Position numbers and translations under genes: made by a program. Source: Hermodice carunculata (lineage: Eukaryota > Annelida > Polychaeta > Eunicida > Amphinomidae). Taken from it: a stretch of 64,000 nt of DNA. The notes under the pieces were generated by a model. It worked only from the letters and a program-made list of their open reading frames with translations. It was not told where the DNA came from and made no database searches. The stretch lies in assembly GCA_964020975.1 (NCBI GenBank), contig OZ026613.1:60765668-60829667 (forward strand). Direction: 5' to 3'. Shown in pieces: positions 1-12,464 of this stretch (its first letter is position 1; each line of letters starts with the position of its first letter).

Positions 1-794
1 AAGGAACATATATAGTTTCATGGGCCAAAAATACAACAGAAGGCAGCAGGACCAGTCAAAGAAAAAATGTTGTGAGTTTATTGTCCCATCACATTTCCCA
101 TATAAAATTACCTTACCCCACAAACCCTTTAATTAAGGCTGCATTTAAGATTGACTTAACAGCTTTCCTCAGCATGGACTGGATGCTAAAAGCCAAACCC
201 ATGCCAAGGAAAGCTGCAGAAAAAAAGTTTAATTTGTGAATTTTTAGTCTTGTTCCATGCAAGGTTTGCTAAGGGGGACTTTACAATTTAACTCCTTCTG
301 TCATTGGGCCTTTGCACAGATTTCTTTCCGACCTCCCTGGGGAGGGTACAGCTGGCTACCACATGGGCATCCCGTACTTATCATTCATTACATCACATCC
401 ACATACACATCTCTGCTCTCTTTGGTACCCATTTATAATAGCTGTGTGGGCAGACTGAGAGCCAGGAACACAGTCCCTTTAATTGGATCGGTGGGGAGTG
501 GAACCCCGTACTCATGGCACAGAAAATGAGGACCAAGTCCATTTGGCCATGGTGGCTCTCATATGTTGACCTGGTCATGTTGTCCTTGATACGGCTCATC
601 TCCAATTCTCATTTGAATTGTTTTTCACCACTGTTGAAATCAGTCAAAATCACTGGAGCAGATGACAACTGACCACTAGTCTGTTGCAGCTGGTATAAGG
701 GGAAAGGGGTTAAGTAGTCTCATTGGGTGAGATTACTGATACTTAATATACACACATTCATATACATGTGTACACACACACACACCCACATACA

Positions 795-830
<36 letters not shown>

Positions 831-1730
831 GTTGGTTGAAGTTATAAGCGTGGCTGTGACAAAACAACAGATTATTTATTTGTCACAACCAAGAAGATGC
901 TTTCAACAGGAAGCCTATACACCATGTACAGTGCAGTACACTCCTTGGTTTCAAAAACTATTATTGACATTTATCTGCAAAATGTCTTTTTCTACCAGTC
1001 TTCTAAGCTAACTTGCATCCCATCACTCAATTTATACCCTCAGCACATAACCCAACCATGTGTGAAATCTCGCCATTTGTCTCCAGTGCATTGCATTGCC
1101 AATAATCCCTTTTTCCACCACCTGTCTCGGTTCCTTATTTTCTCCCTAATTCAATCTATGAACTTGAACATTAGGGAAGGCTCATGACAGTTTCCTGTGA
1201 TACAGCTACAGCTAAATCTGTGACTGTAATGGTTCCTTTGTCAATTTGTACGAGCCTGCGTAGTGTAATCAGTGAGCAGAGCCACTGTGCCTTGCATAGC
1301 AACATTACCAACTTTTTCATTCATTCTGGGGATTGATAACAAATTGAATTGGTCGCACCCTGCACCCTGAGTGGGTGCGGAGCAACAGGAAGATACCTCA
1401 CAGACGTGTTTCATCACGACCTCTGTTTCGATGCAGCCAACTGTAAAACAACATTAAAATGGACTGCTCCGGAATCATAATGTTAAAAATCAAAGGTGAC
1501 AATTGCCATGGTAACCTATCTCCAAATGTACTTAATCACGTACAACTAAGATTACAACAGAAAATTATGAAGACATACTGTCACTTTCAATTTATTTTTT
1601 ACAGACTTCTTTGACTTGGTTATGGTCAGTAAGCAAAACCAAAGATTAATGCAGGAAAATACACAGTCTATAGACTTCACATGCAAACAAGTTTATACTG
1701 AAGCCAGCATTCAGGCAACCCTGTGAGCTA
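1..1730. other. Intergenic stretch, no gene recognised
   Basis: No coding or RNA gene is recognisable here. A fragment resembling the right half of the TTAA-flanked MITEs seen elsewhere occupies about 600-709: it contains the phrase CACTGTTGAAATCAGTCAAA and ends in GGAAAGGGG before TTAA at 710-713. A (TA)n microsatellite follows at 797-828. Several short open frames exist, but none looks like a known protein or has convincing splice context. Confidence 0.6.
797..828. repeat. (TA)n microsatellite
   Basis: Sixteen uninterrupted TA units, preceded by a short CA-rich run at 773-784. A simple-sequence tract. Confidence 0.95.
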
Positions 1731-1886
1731 CAATGAAATCTCACTATAACGCTCAGATATCCCCCATATTCACTTAATAATTCAAGGTTTGAGGAACTTA
1801 AAGTGAACTCCCTTTATTATTACCTGTATTCAGACATATGACATTCTGCAGGGAATAGATGGTGTCATTATAACCGGGTTTAACTG
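1731..1886. mobile_element. TA-flanked MITE, degenerate
   Basis: The left end reads CAATGAAATCTCACTATAAC after a TA dinucleotide. The right end, read in reverse, gives ACAGTTAAACCCGGTTATAA, a recognisable but diverged inverted copy. The right-hand TA is lost (TG). The ends resemble the CAGTG(A/G)AACCTC ends of the other small TA-flanked elements in this window, so it probably belongs to the same Tc1/mariner-like set of non-autonomous elements. No coding capacity. Confidence 0.45.
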
Positions 1887-1889
1887 TGG

Positions 1890-3150
1890 TAAGACTCGCT
1901 TCTCTGTGCTAAAATGTGCAGAATACATCTATATGGAAATCAGTGTTGCAACATTAGTCTGATCACTTATTGTGAAACTGAAACCAAAAGATATTACTTG
2001 GTGATGAGCAAGCAGTATACACCCACTGACATCTGCCATCACCATGTACTCCTGGCCTACCTACTCCACAATATTAGTTTCCATTCCAATCATGCACAAT
2101 TTACAACTATATTACATTCTCATCATCATTAATTTGGAATTAATTCAAGTGGATTCACATGTTAAGAAAATATTCTCACTATTGCCCGCCACCTCTTGTG
2201 AGACTTCCTATTGAACAGCCTCTGCAGGCGACACCCAGTGGAAATCTGTACATTATTGGCCAAAGTCGGTGTCCTCTCACATCAATATTGACCACGTGGC
2301 ATTACGTGCACTGCAATGTAGGAATTACTCTTTCAGGAAATGAATTTCATCTTCCACCTGCACATTAATACACTGACAACATATTCCATTCTGTGGGCTT
2401 GCATGTTTTATTATTACTCCTCTGTTTCAAGTCATGTGTACTTATTATCAATTTTACTTTTTTTTTTTTTTTTTTTTTACATTTGTCTGCAGATTCATTT
2501 TCCTGTCTATCACAAGAGAATCTGACTTCACAGGCAAGTCATAATTCTGTTTCTGCCTCAATTCCGGTATGCTCATCACCATCTCCATAAGTCTATTGAA
2601 CATTTTCCTTTGATTTTTTTCATTTAGTGTGGTGTGGAAGGACAGGGCAGGAAAGTAGGGTACCAGCATAATTGGCTCTTGGCTCAAACATGACTGCCTG
2701 CAGTAATACCATGCCGCAGCCTTAGGGTCCTGCTCAAGGCTGCCCCAGTAACCCTCAAGGATGAAACCAACACAAGCAGATGTACTTGGACCCACTGATG
2801 GGTGTGCAAGATGCACTGGAAGCAGCCAATGTCTGAATTATTGCAGTGGTTACCAATACTATCAACATGGTCAACAAATATTAACCTAGGTGTTAAAAAT
2901 AAGAAAATATGTAGTTTATATGGGTGAAGCTAATAACTTTAGTGTGGCTGTATGTTAAAACATGTTTAAAACTAAATGTTGTTCAAGTGTAAATTTGCTT
3001 AATTTTGTTAATTTTTATTTGTTTTGCTGATAGGCAACATTTTATTTGTGTACTTGTAAAAAAAAAAATTCAAACATGATAAATTAAATATATCATTAAG
3101 TTTTAATAGTTGAAGTTTTTTTTAAATAGAGGAGATATGTGTGCATTATA
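1890..3150. other. Intergenic stretch, no gene recognised
   Basis: A T21 run lies at about 2458-2478. A minus-strand frame at 2454-2816 stays open for 120 codons, but its 3' end is only the poly-lysine reading of that T run and the rest resembles nothing I know. From about 2890 to 3150 the DNA is very AT-rich and may include 3' untranslated sequence of the neighbouring LINE fragment. Confidence 0.5.
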
Positions 3151-3990
3151 TTAACTGCTACTTAATATTCTCAGTGCCTTCTTTTGCAATTTTATTAGTC
3201 TACTGCAAGAATGAAAGCCCCATGCAGTGATTCCATAATTCAAATGAGATAAGAAGAGTACATTATATATTTGATGTAAAATGAGATGTAGAAGTTAGTT
3301 CTTGAGTTTTAACAATAAGCCACAGATGCAAGATATTTTGTTGGATATATAGTTTACATGGTTGTTGCAAGTAAGATTTTGATCGATTATGACACCAAAA
3401 AACTTGAATGTATCAATTATTTCTATTGGATGTTCGTTTATCATGATATGGGTATTTTACAGGGCTGCAAGTTCCTTTGATTTGTATGAAAAATCACTGT
3501 CTTTGTTTTATTAACATTTAAAGACAATTTATTTACTGCAAGCCAGTCATTTATTTTTGATAATTCTTTATATATTTTTTCTGACAGGGTAGAAACAGGT
3601 GCTGTATCAGTTTGAAATTTGCAGATTGTACTTAGTAGATTAGTATCATCAGCATACATGATAATATTGAAATTGCCAGCAACACATAATTTATTTATGT
3701 AATGAGAAACAGAAGCGGTCCTAGAATTGATCCTTGGGGAACACCTGTGGTTATCTGATGAGAGTTGGATTTTACACCATCTATTTCAACAAACTGTGAC
3801 CTCTTAGTAAAGTTACTTTTGAATCATTTTAATTCAGCATTCTTAATACCATAATGCTTCAGTTTATTTGGAAGTATTTTATGATCTACAGTATCAAAAG
3901 CTTTGGGCAAATCTAAGACTATGGCCCAGGGTATTTTTCTTTCATCAAAATCACTGTTTATTCTATCAACAAGCTCCAGTAATAGAATAG
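3150..3990 (-). mobile_element. Truncated LINE (non-LTR) reverse transcriptase
   Basis: Read on the minus strand from about 3990 downward, this is a 5'-truncated reverse transcriptase of the CR1/Jockey-like kind. Recognisable blocks in order are VLDLPKAFDTVDHKIL (finger/palm), TTGVPQGSILGPLLF, the catalytic YADDTNLL (start near 3659), WLAVNKLSLNVNKTK, then FKFFGVIIDQNLTCNNHVNY and a C-terminal stretch with LSHLNYGITAWG and LQKKALRIL ending near 3150. In a live element the protein nicks target DNA and copies its RNA at the nick. The frame is broken: a TGA/TAA-type stop follows NAELK, frame changes precede the YADD block, and a stop follows KLKN. No endonuclease domain remains. An old dead copy; assignment to CR1 versus Jockey is uncertain. 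Confidence 0.85.
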
Positions 3991-4129
3991 AAACTACGTA
4001 TAAAATTGTTAAAAGTTAAGTCAAATGACTGAAATGTTAAAACCTTGAAAATTTATACACATGAGAGCAGAAAAATTATAGTATATACCACATAAATGTT
4101 AATTAAAACGCAACCAGAGATTGCTATAT

Positions 4130-4850
4130 CTATGCCACCTGGCTCTGTGATCTTGGGATTTGGCTCCAGGTGATCCATCTTCAAACTTGTCTCAGACCTT
4201 ATGTACGATTAAAACCATATGCTATAGTAAAGGTCTATGTTAAAAACTTCCATCTTATCATATAAAAACCAAATTTATTAAGATGGCTCTGTGGCCTTGA
4301 GAACTCAGTCAAGGTCACCCACCTTTGAGCCAATCTGAGACCTTATTCAGAACTACAAGCATGTGAAATATAAAAGCCCTATCTAAAAACTTTTTCAAGT
4401 TCCCACATCAAAACCAAATTCACTGACATGGCTCTGTGACCTGGTCAAGGTCACCCATCTTCGAACTTTTCTGAGACCTTATGCAGGACTATAAGCATGT
4501 GTAATATGAAACCCCTATGCACAAAACTTCTCAAGTTATTGTGAGAAAACCAAATTCACTAAAATGGCTCTGTGACCTTGGAAATTGGGTCAATGTCACC
4601 CATCTTCAAACTCATCTGAGACCTTTAGTAGGACTGTGATCACCTGCAATTTGCCAGGCCTATTTCAAAAACCTTTCAAGTTATCACCTGAAAACCAAAT
4701 TCATTAAAATGGCCTTGTGACCTTGGGAATTGGGTCAAGGTCACCCATCTTCAAACCTGTCCAAGACTTTATTCAAGACTATAAGCATGTGCAATATGAG
4801 AGCCACAGGCAAAACACTTTTCAAGTTATGGCGTGAAAACTGAAAGTCCA
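4130..4850. repeat. Tandem-cored dispersed repeat, family H, copy 1
   Basis: Five diverged units of about 140 bp, each containing GGCTCTGTGACCTTGG, then GTCAAGGTCACCCATCTTC, then GAGACCTTAT, ATAAGCATGTG and a TTTTCAAGTTAT close. Units begin near 4138, 4282, 4430, 4564 and 4709. The array ends with AGTCCACACACACAAACACACAC and a C-rich segment. Two further units occur at 6898-7170. Tandem cores bounded by fixed ends recall the pearl/HINE elements described in bivalves, but I cannot show the diagnostic ends. Confidence 0.75.
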
Positions 4851-5069
4851 CACACACAAACACACACATAGACAAGCTAATCCCAATAATTGCCCCCTCC
4901 TCTTTTTGGGAGACCATTTTGTTGGCAGTGAGGCTGGTCTTAAATAGCAGGTACACCTATATTTGTAAAGATTATACTCATCAATGACTTAGGTCCACTT
5001 AATATGTACCTTAACCACATACTATCAAAACACAGCTACAAATTTTTTAAGAGTTAGTGTTTCACAGAT

Positions 5070-5480
5070 ATAAACAGTGACAAATAAGAGAGATGTTCCA
5101 GCGCTGAATTCTTAAGTGACAGCAGGAAGTGTTGTTCTGAGGCCAGGCCTCAGCTGGCTGCCAGGGATGGCAGAGTACACCTATATATCACAGGAATCAT
5201 GGGACTGTCTTAGCACTTCTGTGTTTGGAGAAAATTGTTCTGGCACATTTAATACAAAATATCATGACATTACCATTTGCTTCACGAGGTGGCTGCACGT
5301 TGTCTGCTCATTTGTATGGATGAGCTTTTTGCTATTAACAAACATGTGTTATGCCATTTTTTGCATGTAAGTTTGGCTGCAGAGTTAACTCAGTAGGTTA
5401 CCAAGTTAATTGATGGAGTCAGACAAGCTTGTAATGTAACATAAAGACCATCGCTATTATCTCTGTCAGAGACCGAGCAT
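5070..5480. repeat. Dispersed repeat, family D, copy 1
   Basis: About 400 bp that align along their length with 14508-14905. Shared landmarks include GTGACAAATAAG, AAATTGTTCT, TTTAATACAAAAT and GTCAGACAAGCTTGTAATGTA. No coding capacity is conserved between copies. Both copies have the same orientation. The family is not otherwise recognised. Confidence 0.7.
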
Positions 5481-5614
5481 GTAATTCACTAGAGTCAAGA
5501 CAAGGAGACCTCATTCTACATACTGAGATATATATAAACAAGAACACACTAGTTTTTAACTGTCTGGGTGTATGAAAGACAAGGACCGCAGCTTTTTAAC
5601 TGCAGAAATTAAAC

Positions 5615-5905
5615 CATATCATGTTTCAGTTTCTTTGGCATGGTCATCATTTTTTTTTTTCAGAAATGAAATCAACCATTTCAGTTTCATGTCCTCAAAA
5701 TTAAATCATCCAATTTACGTTTCTATAACATGATTCCCACCCACTCTTTCATTTCTCACAGACGAAATCATCTACTTCCAGTTTCTATGAGATAACCATT
5801 TTCTTCCCAGAAATCATCTAATTCTAGTTTCTATGACATGATCACCATTTTTTATTTCCTAAATTTGAAACCATCCAGTGCCAGCTTCTATGACATGGAT
5901 ATTGT
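5615..5905. repeat. Degenerate minisatellite, ~50-bp unit
   Basis: Six imperfect units with the consensus elements AGTTTCTATGACATGATCACC, a T-rich stretch, then AGAAATGAAATCATCCA. Units recur near 5630, 5677, 5720, 5778, 5825 and 5883. Spacing is irregular (about 45-58 bp), which points to an old array. Confidence 0.6.
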
Positions 5906-6089
5906 TCCCTGGTTTCAGCAAGACTTTTTTTCTATTTCCAGGAAATACATAATTTTCCAAAACAGCATTCAGAGAATGGATTACCCTCGGTGCCCACAAT
6001 CTTTTTCTCCTCAATTATGCATTTTTTTGGGGGGGGAGGGGGGGGGAAAGACTTCGCAGCAGAATACTTAACATGCAATTTCCATATTG

Positions 6090-6900
6090 TCGTCTATGAA
6101 TTGAAGGATCATTTTTGGATATGTTCTTCGGACATGTTCTGGTGACAGAAACCACTGTACTGTGCTTTACTCAGTCAGCCATCAAACATGCACTTCAAAA
6201 GTTTCATAACAAGTTTAAAAATATAAAGAAGTTGGTTTTCGAAAGGAATGTGGTCCACTATGATATGCATCTCTGAAAAATTTGGGGAAGATGCATTGGA
6301 TCATTTTTGAGATATTATGGTAACGTCATCCCCTTGTGCACCACTCAGAGGGCCTAAAAGATAAACACTTTGAAGTTTCATAAAAAGTTTATAAATAGAG
6401 AGGAAGCTAGTTTTAGACAGGAACCTGGTCCATCATAAGATGCATCACTGACAAAAATTTGGGAAAGCTGTGGTCAATATTTGTTTAGATATCATGGTAA
6501 CGTCATCAGGGTTGACCCCACTCAGACAGCCTTCAAATAAATATTAAAAGTTTCATAAAAAAACTTTAAATAATCAGAGGAAGCTGGCTTTAATTACAAA
6601 CCTTGTTCATCATAAGATATGTCTCTGACAAACATATGGAAAAGCTGCGGTCAATATTTTTTGAGATATCATGATAATGTCATCAGGGTTGACGGCATAC
6701 ATTAAAAGTTTCATAACAGTTTTAAAGTAATCTGAGGGAGCTGGTTTTCTTTAGGAACCTGTTCATCATAAGGTCCTTTTGTGACAAAAATTTGGTACAG
6801 CTGCAGTGAATATTTTTTGAGATATTGCAGTAACGTACAGATGGATGGACGATGCAGGGGAAGACAATACCCTCTGGCACTTTAGGTGCCTTGGGTAAAA
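6090..6900. repeat. Tandem-cored dispersed repeat, family I, copy 1
   Basis: Four to five units of about 170-180 bp. Each reads roughly: AAAGTTTCATAA, AAGTTTATAAATA, AGGAAGCTGGTTTT, GGAACCTGGTCCATCATAAG, ATGCATCTCTGACAAAAATTTGG and GAGATATTATGGTAACGTCATC. The 3' module follows at 6835-6895: GATGGACGATGC, GACAATACCCTC and a CACTTTAGGTGCC hairpin. The same array and tail recur at 62620-63500, and the tail alone at 16560-16660. Family H resumes directly at 6898. Confidence 0.8.
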
Positions 6901-7250
6901 ATGGCTCTGTGACCTTGGAATTAAGGTCAAGGTCATCCATTGCCAAACTCGCCTGAGACCTTATGCAGTGCTATAAGCATGTGCAATATGAAACCCCTAT
7001 GCACAAACCTTTTCAAGTTATCGTGTGAAAACTGAACTCACAAAAATGACTATGTGACCTTGGGAATTGTATCAAGGTCAACCATCTTCAAAGTTGTCTG
7101 AGACCTTATTCAGGACTATAAACATGTGTAATATGAAGGCCCTAAACAAAAAACTTTTTGAGTTATCATGTGAAAACTGTCAGTCCACACACACACAGAT
7201 GGACAAAGTAATCGCTTTATGCCTCTCCTCCTTGGGGGGGGGGATAATAA
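6898..7250. repeat. Family H repeat, copy 2
   Basis: Two units of the array seen at 4130-4850 (GGCTCTGTGACCTTGG, GAGACCTTATGCAG, TTTTCAAGTTAT), ending in AGTCCACACACACACAGATGG and the tail CTTTATGCCTCTCCTCC followed by a G9 run at about 7235-7243. It is placed directly behind the family I tail, so either the two arrays form one composite element or one inserted next to the other. Confidence 0.7.
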
Positions 7251-7269
7251 TTATGCCAATGCTGTTAGA

Positions 7270-8271
7270 CAAATGAGATGGTGAAAAGGAGAGAAGACTG
7301 AAAGAAACACAAATATACTGGCAGATCATTGCGGACCTGAAGCCTGAAGCCTGAAGCCTGAGCCTCTGCACATGCTGTGTGTGGGTCAGTGTGCATCTTG
7401 GCCTTTTGATCCCTGACAAGTATACCTGAACTTGAAAAAGACAGTACTGGTCTGACTCTCAATAGAGCCATCAAATGTTCTATTGGGCCACACGATGATT
7501 CCTGTGGTATGGGTCATACCCAGTCAGTAAGGTGGTATGGTACCAAAAGGAGTTAATGGAGACATTGCCTGAGTACAATTTCCAAGCTTCTGCCCAACCT
7601 CTGAGTGTGGGACCAATTGAACATGATGAATGAATGGTTCCACTATGCATGTCCCCTTGAACTTTCATGTATGTGCATGAGACTGAGAGCTGCTTCAGTA
7701 AGCATTCTTGGCATGCCCTTGTGGTCTAATCAACATTTCTGTGGTTTCAAGAGAGAGGCTTTTGTGCATCTGCAAAATGGCTGTTTGCAAAATAACAAAC
7801 ACACATGACATACTTTTTGATGTCCAAAATGATTATTTTATATGTCTGCACAGATCCAACTTAGCAACAGCATGATCTGATAAACAAAATCCTTTTTGAA
7901 TGCTATAGTAATGCATACAGTGGTAACAATGTGACTGAATGCTTAAGACTTGGATGCCAATGGGACTGGACAGTAGAAATTTGCTTTACCTGCTACATTA
8001 CATGTGGTGTAATAATCAAAGTATTTAAAATTTTAAATCGTCAACATACTGATCATCCAAAGCATAAAAGAGTCACGATTCTAATATGTAGGCACAGACA
8101 TATTTGCTTGGCAACACGTCTTTCCAGTTCTTATATGCCAGCTATACACACTCACATACAGCACAGTAATACAGCCATACAGGCAATACATGATATGCAT
8201 GTAAAACAGACAAAGAATACACAGACACATACAAAATATTTTCACTGCCACATCTATTTATAGAAACTAAG

Positions 8272-8306
<35 letters not shown>

Positions 8307-8350
8307 ATCACACAGTTTTACCTTGTAAGTTATTGCCATGAGTGACAAAT
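7270..8350. other. Intergenic stretch, no gene recognised
   Basis: It contains a three-fold octamer-scale repeat (CCTGAAG) at about 7337-7360 and a (TA)n tract at 8279-8306. Short open frames on both strands show no recognisable motif. Confidence 0.5.
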
Positions 8351-8356
8351 AACCTA

Positions 8357-8711
8357 CAGTGAAACCTCCCTATACCAAACACCCTTCGGACCGGAAAAAA
8401 GTGTTCAGTATAGTGAGGTGTTCAGTATAAGGAGGTTTGATTGCATTGAAAGTACAGTAGTCCCTCCTTTGAGAGACCACCCCTAGTGCCACCCAAAAGG
8501 TGGTCACATAAAGCAGGTGGTCCCTCAAAGGAGGTATAAACATGAAAAGCACTACAGAAAGACCTGACAATTGTGGTCTCTCAAAGGAGGTGGTCTCCCA
8601 AAGGAGTGGTCTTTCAAAGGAGACACTACTGTATATATTTGGGACCGAGAAATGGTGTTCAGTATAGAGAGCTGTTCAGTATACAGGTGTTCGGTTAGAG
8701 AGGTTTTACCA
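8357..8711. mobile_element. TA-flanked MITE interrupted by a second MITE
   Basis: The left end, CAGTGAAACCTCCCTATACC after TA (8355-8356), pairs with a right end that in reverse reads TGGTAAAACCTCTCTAACCG before TA (8712-8713). Internal GTGTTCAGTATA motifs repeat four times. A separate element (8455-8631) sits inside it between its own TA pair. Terminal inverted repeats with a TA duplication are the mark of Tc1/mariner-type non-autonomous elements. An alternative reading is that 8357-8445 is itself a complete small copy, because CAATCAAACCTCC-like sequence appears in reverse near 8443. Confidence 0.75.
8455..8631. mobile_element. TA-flanked MITE nested in another MITE
   Basis: 177 bp between TA at 8453-8454 and TA at 8632-8633. 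The left end, CAGTAGTCCCTCCTTTGAGA, and the reversed right end, CAGTAGTGTCTCCTTTGAAA, match at 17 of 20 positions. Members of this sequence family (GAGAGACCACC core) recur at 15005, 20923, 21386, 28695, 36151, 38816 and 50603. Inserted in the outer element at 8357-8711, so it moved later. Confidence 0.85.
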
Positions 8712-9273
8712 TATGTATAAACTTCAAGCCTTCCATTATAACATAAAATGGTCATCCAGATAACTTGCCATTAAGAGCACAATTTTCCAGTTTGAGACAC
8801 ATTTGAACAGTCTTGAATGTGTTTTCATTCAGTTCTTGCACGCTTGGTATCTGCCTGTCTCACTGGGAAGTTTGATCTCCCACATTTAAACAGGAAATTA
8901 ATTTCATCTTCTGCATTCAGATTGATAAATTGACAAGAAATGCTTTTTTAATGTGTCCAATTCTTTAAGTATACATAGTAACCAGTTCCTCAATTTCATA
9001 GTGTGTATTTTTTATTTCTAGATTTGTATGTAGGTTCATGTTCCCCTCTACAAATACAGGTTTTCCCTTCATTGCATGTTCATACTTTTTTCTTAGTTTC
9101 CATTTCAGTTTGATCATAATCTCAAATAATCCATAAAAACATCAAATATTTCCTTTTCCTCTAGTTATAGCCTCTAATACTCCCCACCCAGTATATACAC
9201 TTTGTCCCTGATCCACGGTTCCTGGATCTTGACAGACATGATCTAGGTGCTGCACTCAGGTACATACTAAATA

Positions 9274-9463
9274 CAGTGCTCCCTCTTTATAATGCTGGTG
9301 TTGGGATCCACAGAACAGATCATGTTATAACAAAACTGCCTTACAACAGAGGGACTTTTAACATGGAAGTAACAGGAAAACTATGTCAGTGGGGACCATG
9401 GTACACACCGTGTTATATCAGAAACCGCCTTGTAATGAGGGGTGTTATAAAGAAGGAGCACTG
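9274..9463. mobile_element. TA-flanked MITE
   Basis: 190 bp bounded by TA at 9272-9273 and 9464-9465. The left end, CAGTGCTCCCTCTTTATAA, and the reversed right end, CAGTGCTCCTTCTTTATAA, differ at one of 19 positions. The close match suggests this is one of the younger copies in the window. No coding capacity. Confidence 0.9.
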
Positions 9464-9599
9464 TATATATTATGTACCAATATTGAATGATAATGAATGA
9501 AAAATCAATAAGAAAGAACCTGATTTGCATTCTTTTATTTCCCTGATCCTATGATTATTATACTCTGTGTCACACATCAAATGAAATGTGTGTTTGCCA

Positions 9600-10475
9600 C
9601 ATTTAAATATTTCCAGGCCACAATGGAAACAAGAGTTCCATATGGGCCTATAGTAATCTGCTGTCATGTAAATATATGAATTTATGTGCATGAGCTGGAA
9701 TCTGCTTATGTGACCATCTGGACAATGGGACCTCAGAAGTACAATAATCTAACAACAGATCTTTTGACTTCCTCCACAATTCCATAAAAGTTCACTAGGA
9801 TCAACCAAAAATCAAACATGCTCAAGTGTTCAAAAACTCCACATTTTGACCTATATATTGCTTAATACTTTAGATGCTGCAACCGATATTGAAGTTAACC
9901 ATTTTGTAAGTCTTGAAAGTTACATGCGGCTAACATGAAAACTGTGGACATCAGTGACATATCACCTCTTTCAACTAGCTGCAAAGCACCAGTGACCTGG
10001 AATAAAGGGGTCAAGGTCATCTATACTCTAGGCTGTTTTAGTGCCTGACATGATTTATGTATCCTGTAAATTTTTTCACATCCAGCTAAATTATATTTTG
10101 TCATGCAGAATTTTATATCTTCCAACACATTTTGGATCAAAAGTTCACTCAAAATGTAATTGATGCCTCTAGTATTGCAACGAATCAAGATTTTGACCTG
10201 ATCCACAATCATATCAAATTTCATGAAGATCTACCAAAATAAAAAACGGTGCAGTGTTCACAAAAATTTGTACATTTTGACCCATATATTACATAATAAT
10301 GTAGGCAGCACCACCAATATGGAATTCAACATAGATTTTTATACATTGATGAGTCCTGAATGTTATATGGGCTCCAACTTGAAAACTGTGGACAGTGCCA
10401 CGTTCGCAAGCAAAATCCGAGGGGAAGATGGACATGAATTATGCATAAGCTCTGTAGCCTTTGGTCACCAAAGCT
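9600..10475 (+). repeat. Family A repeat, diverged copy
   Basis: Aligns with parts of the family A copies at 22511-27364 and 59953-61660: CACATTTTGACC, TATATATTGCTTAATA, GAAGATCTACCAAAAT, GTGTTCACAAAAATTT, AATAATGTAGG, and CTTGAAAACTGTGGACAG. It ends at 10475 in the family tail, where AGCTCTGTAGCCTTTGGTCA leads to an AGCT that closes a hairpin. More diverged than the other two copies and probably older. Confidence 0.75.
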
Positions 10476-10479
10476 AAAA

Positions 10480-11455
10480 ATGTACCACGTTCTAAGGGGT
10501 AGAAGTGTGCTATATTCATTTGGTGAAAGTTCACAAAATGTGGCAGTTTTTATACTTAGTTGTTCTTGTTTCCCCAGGTAATCCAGACATACTTCTCACG
10601 TAATGGCTTTGTTATTAGGAGGATCAGCCGTTATAAGTCACTTGAGAAACTGACATTGCATCTACATTAATTGGCAAGTTATGAGAGTGAATCAATGATC
10701 ATTTTATTGCATCAGTAACTCATTGCCCCCAAATGACAACAAAACACCTCTTTGTTCATCTGTAGACAGTTAATCATGCTCACTGGGACTGCCCTTGCAC
10801 ATCCTTACAGCATGGAACTTGAGCCCAATTAACAGAAGAACACTGAATGGCAGTAAAAAGGACAAATGTTTATCAGTTAGAAAGATTAACAGATAACTGA
10901 CTAAAACAAGTTATAAAAAAATTCATTTATAGCTACAACCTGGTAATCAAAATACGGAAAGAGAGAAAAAAATTACCATAAACTGATGAAAAATACTCAA
11001 ATATATGGTCATAAAGCTAGGAAATTACTGCCTCAGAATCAAACAAATTGCACCATTTTACATCTTAAATTTCAAAATTTTCTGTGGGAGCATGCCCCAA
11101 ACCCAGGTGGTGGAGGCATCAGTTGATTTACCCTTATCTGTCTGTCCATTTGTCTGTCCCCCATATGACATGAAATTTTTATCTCCAATAGTATTTCACC
11201 TGTAGGATTATTAATCAGCATATGAACAAAACACAACAAGGGGTGATCTAGTTATAATGCATGATGACATTACCTCATGTTGTGGGTTAATTGTTTGACA
11301 CATATATCTGTGACCACACAGACTTGTTGGATGATACATGCATTTTGTCCTTTGTATCCATCTGGTGCTAATTTCTAGTTGTAGTCAAGCTGGGATTTAA
11401 ATCTGATTAATCTATATGCAGCATAATATGTCAGCTATGTAGGCCAAATTAACTG
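10480..11455. other. Intergenic stretch, no gene recognised
   Basis: Nothing beyond AT-rich unique sequence is seen. Short open frames on the plus strand near 11005-11205 lack motifs or splice context. Confidence 0.5.
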
Positions 11456-12010
11456 CTCAAAGGGATCCTAGTGGCCTTGCATGGCTCATTATTTTTCTCA
11501 TTGAAATCCCAGTGGGATCTCATAGGCCCATTATTTTTCCCACTGAAATCACAGTGGGCGGTATGTTTACCAGTGGGATCTCAATGAGATCCCACTCGGA
11601 TCTCACTTGCTTTTTTCATGAGGTGAGTGCAAAATTACATTCAACATTAGTTTTTTTCACAATGAAATTTTCGATACATAATTGGAATAAAAAAAACACA
11701 ATGCTCCTTTTACTTTTTTTGGACCTTGACCTGCTCATTGCAAGAACTGGCATAATGTTAATGGGGGGGGGGGGGGGGGGGGAGGGGGGCAGGGGGGGTT
11801 GCAATAATTAAAAAAGTTATAAATTAATTCAAACAAAACTACCTTCCATGCAAAACTTGGCTAATTAGCTGCTCAACAGGACCCCAGTGGCTGTGCATGG
11901 CTCACTATTTTTCTTACTGAAATCCCAATGGAATCCCACTGCTCACTGGAATCCTAGTGGGATTCTGCTGACTTAGTATGTTTCCCAGCGGGATCCCTTT
12001 GTTCACCATA
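11455..12010. repeat. Duplicated block with CCCAGTGGGATC palindromes
   Basis: Two related blocks (about 11455-11640 and 11870-12010) each carry several imperfect palindromes of the form ATCCCAGTGGGATC, together with GTGGCCTTGCATGGCTCA/GTGGCTGTGCATGGCTCA and TATTTTTCTTACTGAAATC. They are separated by unique sequence that holds a G-run at about 11763-11800. Likely parts of one palindrome-rich repeat; family unknown. Confidence 0.6.
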
Positions 12011-12464
12011 CTCGCCCTGTAGAAAAAGTAATTTTGATGTGGACACCTTGATACAATTTTTCAATTTTATTTTAAAGACTGCAATTTGGCTCACACAGAA
12101 TCTAAAAGACTGACAGCCCTTCCCAGGTGTCCTTCCATAACAGCTCAAAGCAAAAGTCACCAAGTTATGCATGTGATGTGTTGTGTCCTTGGCCTGCTGA
12201 ATTGACATGAATGACTTGCTAAAATTGCACTTTTGCCCACAATGTGACAAGTTCTCCACCTATTTTTCATGATCTTGACTTCAATGCTTAACTCAGGATA
12301 CTTTTTACACTATAACAAAAACTTTAAAGGTCAAGGTCATATGGCCATCCAAACAAGTAAAAGATTTCATCATTTTTGCCTAAATGGTTGCTCAGTTTTG
12401 CTAGCACCAAGTCTCATAAGACTCGTTCGACCAACGGTGTCTATATGTATTAGAGTACAATGAG

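Noticed and set aside
2454-2816. 120-codon minus-strand open frame
   Set aside because: Its C-terminus is a poly-lysine reading of a T21 run, no domain is recognisable, and no splice sites or start context support it.
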